Assembly: GCA_011763485.2 (NCBI GenBank)
Contig: JAANSK020297044.1
Location: 5,381-48,475, forward strand
DNA: 43,095 bases
Reading direction: 5' to 3'
From: Isoetes engelmannii
Taxonomy: Eukaryota > Streptophyta > Lycopodiopsida > Isoetales > Isoetaceae
The notes under the pieces are model-generated. The model was not told the DNA's origin and searched no databases. It worked only from the letters and a program-made list of their open reading frames with translations. The translations under genes and the position numbers were made by a program. Below, piece by piece: positions 39,220 to 43,095 of this stretch. The first letter of the stretch is position 1, and every line of letters begins with the position of its first letter.

Positions 39220-42200
39220 TTTTCTGACAGCGCTCCTCTGGGAGGCCGTGTGCTAAGTTCCCCCCCTCTCGGAGTTCGGTTTCCCTATCCCACCATTAAA
39301 TCCTCCTTTCCATGAGCATGCTTTGAGCAGGTTCAGACAAATCTAAGATCAGTCCGGGAGAACTTACCAAACCGGGAAGCGTCCTGCGACATAGCTTGTA
39401 GAAACCCAAGTGTTTTGTCGTTTGGGCAATACAAAAGCTCCGGAATGGCGATTCGACTTTGTCGTCTCGTCCGACATAGTGCAATTACCCTAGGACCAAG
39501 TTAACACAGTCAGTTTTCGCAAAGAAAGACACACGAACGTCCTACATGCTAGTATTTCGCAGCCACCGCCTATGCCAATTGACTACGAGAGTCTTAGACA
39601 TGAGCTTTGTTTGCACTTCTTGGTGAAGGGGAATCTGACGGCCATGAAAGTTGGTCCCTAGGGTAATTTTAATGTTTTGAATCCATTGGCAGAGTCGATT
39701 CACAGTTCTGGAGAGTGGGACTTGCCCGTCTGTTGCCAGGGCCTTCCGACAGAGGACTCTTGGGAGGAGCTGCTCCGGGAGGGTTTTCATGGTCCGTCTT
39801 CTGGCATCAACACCCTCCCTCTACGTGATGACATGGTGCAAGGTCCTGGTCGAATCTGACTAGGATATGGCAAATCTTGTATGATGCTAGGTTTTTGAAG
39901 AGTTTCAATTATGGAAGTCGAGTTTTGGTCATTTGCACTTGGGGCATGGTTGAGAAGTCTGGATATGGTGTGTTAGAACCTCCAAGTTGCTTAAGGCAAC
40001 CAGTCTTTGTGCAAAATTTTCAAAAGGGCATCAATTAGATTAGGATCCCTAAAGCAGAATGAGGTAGTTGCACTCAGATATGAATATCTCGAGTTGTACT
40101 GATTTGTCTCAGATAATTTTTTGGAGGAATGATTAAAGAACGGTTTTGGTGAGATGGAGTAACAAATTTGGCTCAATTTGGATCTGGGATGATTGAGAAA
40201 ATCGGGTTCAAACTTGGTATAAAATTTGGTCAGTGCATTTCCAGAGACAAAAACAGGTCTTCCCACTCAAATGATGATATCTGGAGTTTTACTTAACATT
40301 TTAGCATAATTTTTGAAGTGACTATCCTAAAAACGTTGAAGGAACATGTGGGAAAAAACTTGGATTGATTTGGAACTAGGATGGTGGAGAACAATTAGTT
40401 CAAAGTGGATCAAAAATTCTGTCAGTAAAAAAACAGCAAGCTAATTTTTGGATCTTGAGATTTATAAGGGTTTTTTGCATGATTACAACTAGAACATGTC
40501 TGAATAGGGCCTAAGATCATGTGCAGAAGATAAAAGTGTAGTTTGGATTACGTAAAGTATCTCTATAATAAGCTATCTTAAGAAGTATCTCTGTTATTAC
40601 AAAGATACTTCTCGTGATCTGGATTCTCGTGATTATTACCAAGACACTTCTCGTGATTCAAATGTGCATTAGACCAAAATTTTAGCGCTTATGTGGCTCT
40701 TTCTTTTTTAATTTTGAGAGTGCCAAGGTGGATTTCTCAAAGCCAGCTATATTTTTGCACAAAGATCCATGGGATATGCCAACTTTCAATTTCCATCTTT
40801 TTTTAATGAGTTGGAAAATGGTATGTGGTAGAAAAAGGATGACATGTCATGGAAAAAGAATGACTGGGCATGAAAATGGTTATGATTGGGCATGAAATTT
40901 TTTGAATTGTCCAAGCAACTCTTCAAAACATCAAGATGCCAAGTGAATTGCGCTACTTGGCCAAGGGGCAGTCTTCTGTCCGCGAAACTTGGTCCCTAGG
41001 GTAATGCCGGCATTCTTAGTCCGATGGCAGAGTCAATTTCGAGTTCCGGGATGGGGAAGCCGCCTGACCATCGTCAGGGCCTCCAGTGAAGATTTTTGGG
41101 GAAAACTGCTTCCGGAGAGTTCTTAAGGATCCGTCTTCTGGTATCGAGATCATGTCCCTACGAGATGACATGGGGCCAAATCCGGGTCGAATCCAAAGCA
41201 TGTAAGGCTGCCAGAATGCCTGCTCCCCTCCGTGAGGCTGTATGCTAGTGCCCTCTGCGCAGGAGCTCGATTCCCCTATCCGACCATTGAATCCTCTATT
41301 AACGGACAATACTACAGGCATGTCCAAAAAAATCCGCGATCCGTTCGCGGGAACTTATCAAACCGTGAAGCGTTCTATAGAATACGTAGTAAAAACCCAT
41401 GTGTTATGTCGTTCGGGCATGACGACAACTCCGGAATGGTGATTCGACTTTGACATGTCACTCGGAATGTCAAAATTACCTTAGGGGCCAAGTTACACAG
41501 TCAGATTCTCAAACAAAAGGAACACAGGCGCCTCATCAAGCAGTATTCCAGGCACCACCTAGGTCAATTGACTACAAGTGTGTTGGACGTGAGCTCATTT
41601 GGCGCTACTTGGCCAAGGGGCAGTCTTCTGTCCACGAAACTTGGTCCCTATGGTAATGCCGGCATTCTGAGTCCGATGGCAGAGTCAATTTCGAGTTCCG
41701 GGATGGGGAAGCCGCCTAAGAAAAAAAAATGGTCTACACGCTCAAATGATGTTATCTCGACTTTTACTGAACCTTTTTTTATGATGTTTGAAATGAATAT
41801 CAATAAATGTTGTAAGAACATGTGGGAAAACACTTGACCTGATTTGGAACTGGGATGATGGAGAAAAACGAGTTCAAAGTGGATCAGAAATACTTTCAGT
41901 GAACTGTCACAGGAAAACAACAAGCTCGGACAACCCATTAACCAGATCCACCGTTGAACAATCAATACCCCTAGAGAGTAATATGCCTGCAACGTTTTAG
42001 ATAGATCTGACGGTTAGAAGTGCTAGAAGTGCAAAAATGCATCAATTCCATTAGGATCCCTGAATAAAAATGAGGTGGTTGCACTTAGATCTGAATATCT
42101 CGAGCTGTACTGATCCTTTTCAAATGATTTTTGAAGGCATAATCAGAGAAAAGTTGTGGTGAGATGTGGGAGAAAAATTGGCTCAATTTGGATCTTGGAT

Positions 42201-43018
42201 GGCCGACAAAATCGGGTTTAAATTTGGAAGAAAATGTGGCCAGTGCACTTCCCTGAAACAAAAATTGGTCTACACACTCATATGATGATATCTCGAGTTT
42301 TACTGAACCTTTTTTTATAATGTTTGAACTGAATATAAGATAAAAGTTGTAAGAACATGTGGGAGAAAAACTTGGCCCGATTTGAACTGGAAAGATGGAG
42401 AAAAACGAGTTTAAAGTGGATCAAAATTTCTGTCAGTGAACTGTCACAGAAAAATAGCAAGCACTTTTTTAGATCTTGAGCTTTATAAGGTAATCTCGAC
42501 ATTTTGGACGACATGGCGAACTCAGATCTCCATTCCGAGGTCCTCCTCTTGCCCGAACGAGTCATCTCACCATCGTGTCGCCTGACGGAGCGAGAAGTTG
42601 AATCTTCTGGCAGCCTTGCTTCCGCCGGATTGGACCGGAATCTGGCGCCATGTCATCATGCTATGGGAGGATCTGTATGCCAGAAAACGGATCCTTAAAA
42701 CCCCTCCGGAGGCATTTTTTGCCAAAAATATTCCCTGAGGGCCCTGGGAATGAACGGGTGACCTCCACACCCCGGAACTGCAAATTGACTCTACCAACAG
42801 ACTCGGAATGTCGACATTACCCTAGAGACCAACTTTTGTGGGCGTAAGACTGCCCCTCGGTCGAGTATCGCCGAATTGTCCGATCTCCAACACACTTGTA
42901 GTCAATTGACCTAGGTGCCACCTGGGAATTCGGCTTGGTGGGGCGTCTTTACTCCTTCTTTTGAGAATATGATCTTGGAACTTGGCTCCTAAGGTGATCT
43001 CGACCTTTCGGACGACAT
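39220..43018. repeat. Cluster of diverged interspersed repeats
   Basis: Several unit types recur. (A) 39657-39860, 40965-41200 and, inverted, about 42580-42790, sharing GGATCCGTCTTCTGG and GATGACATGG. (B) 39220-39510 and 41215-41480, sharing GGAACTTATCAAACCGTGAAG-like and CTCCGGAATGG words. (C) 40075-40470 and 42085-42490, about 400 bp with some 75-80 percent identity by eye, partly again at 41725-41930, around GAATATCTCGAG and GTTCAAAGTGGATCA. Stretch 40950-41062 is repeated almost exactly at 41605-41720. Unit C itself has two similar halves of about 185 bp. No protein is recognised. It may be a non-autonomous repeat family or an expanding satellite. Confidence 0.7.
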
Positions 43019-43019
43019 G

Positions 43020-43020
<1 letters not shown>

Positions 43021-43095
<75 letters not shown>
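43021..43095. repeat. (GA)n microsatellite to the window end
   Basis: An unbroken AG repeat of at least 37 units, directly after CGACATGGCG, a sequence also present at about 42505 in the repeat cluster. The array may continue beyond the window. Confidence 0.98.

Overview
The window looks like nuclear DNA of a land plant. Two ordinary plant genes frame it: an intron-less EXORDIUM/PHI-1 type secreted protein (1297-2253, +) and a seven-exon chloroplast FMN hydrolase of the FHY1 type (32365-33908, +). Introns have GT..AG ends and the spaces between genes are long, AT-rich and full of repeats. I cannot name the species; the repeat-rich layout would suit a fern, lycophyte or gymnosperm as well as an angiosperm.

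The centre, 8465-29819, is one nested DNA transposon. It is bounded by 26-27 bp terminal inverted repeats (one mismatch) and an apparent 4-bp target duplication CAAG. Two gene sets point inward. From the left end a spliced gene (8732-12177, +) encodes a coiled coil, a RING-like zinc finger and an FCP1/SCP-like HAD phosphatase domain, followed by a Ulp1-like (C48) cysteine protease gene (from about 12350). From the right end (29587, -) runs a transposase with N-terminal, middle and DDE-like C-terminal parts. The C-terminal part (12900-14336) lies on the opposite strand to the rest, and probable last exons of the protease lie on the wrong strand at 15054-15470; one internal inversion between about 12.9 and 16.1 kb explains both. 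GTGGTG/CACCAC arrays occur near both ends and inside.

Two retroelements sit inside the long transposase intron: a 5'-truncated LINE (about 16.97-18.54 kb, -) and a very young LTR retrotransposon (18618-27553, -) with 744-bp LTRs and target duplication CCGCA. The LTR element carries gag, zinc knuckles, a protease and two large extra reading frames, but no recognisable reverse transcriptase or integrase. Without these guests the DNA transposon would be about 10.8 kb.

Left of the transposon are a small inverted-repeat element (MITE, 5939-6259, duplication TGAA) whose ends resemble those of the large transposon, and a solo LTR (6469-8048, duplication AAATG). Right of it are a LINE end with a 5' inversion (about 30.0-30.8 kb), then FHY1, then a decayed MULE transposase (35316-36970), and finally 6 kb of inverted repeats, minisatellites and a family of diverged repeats ending in a (GA)n tract. 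I see no tRNA, rRNA or CRISPR.
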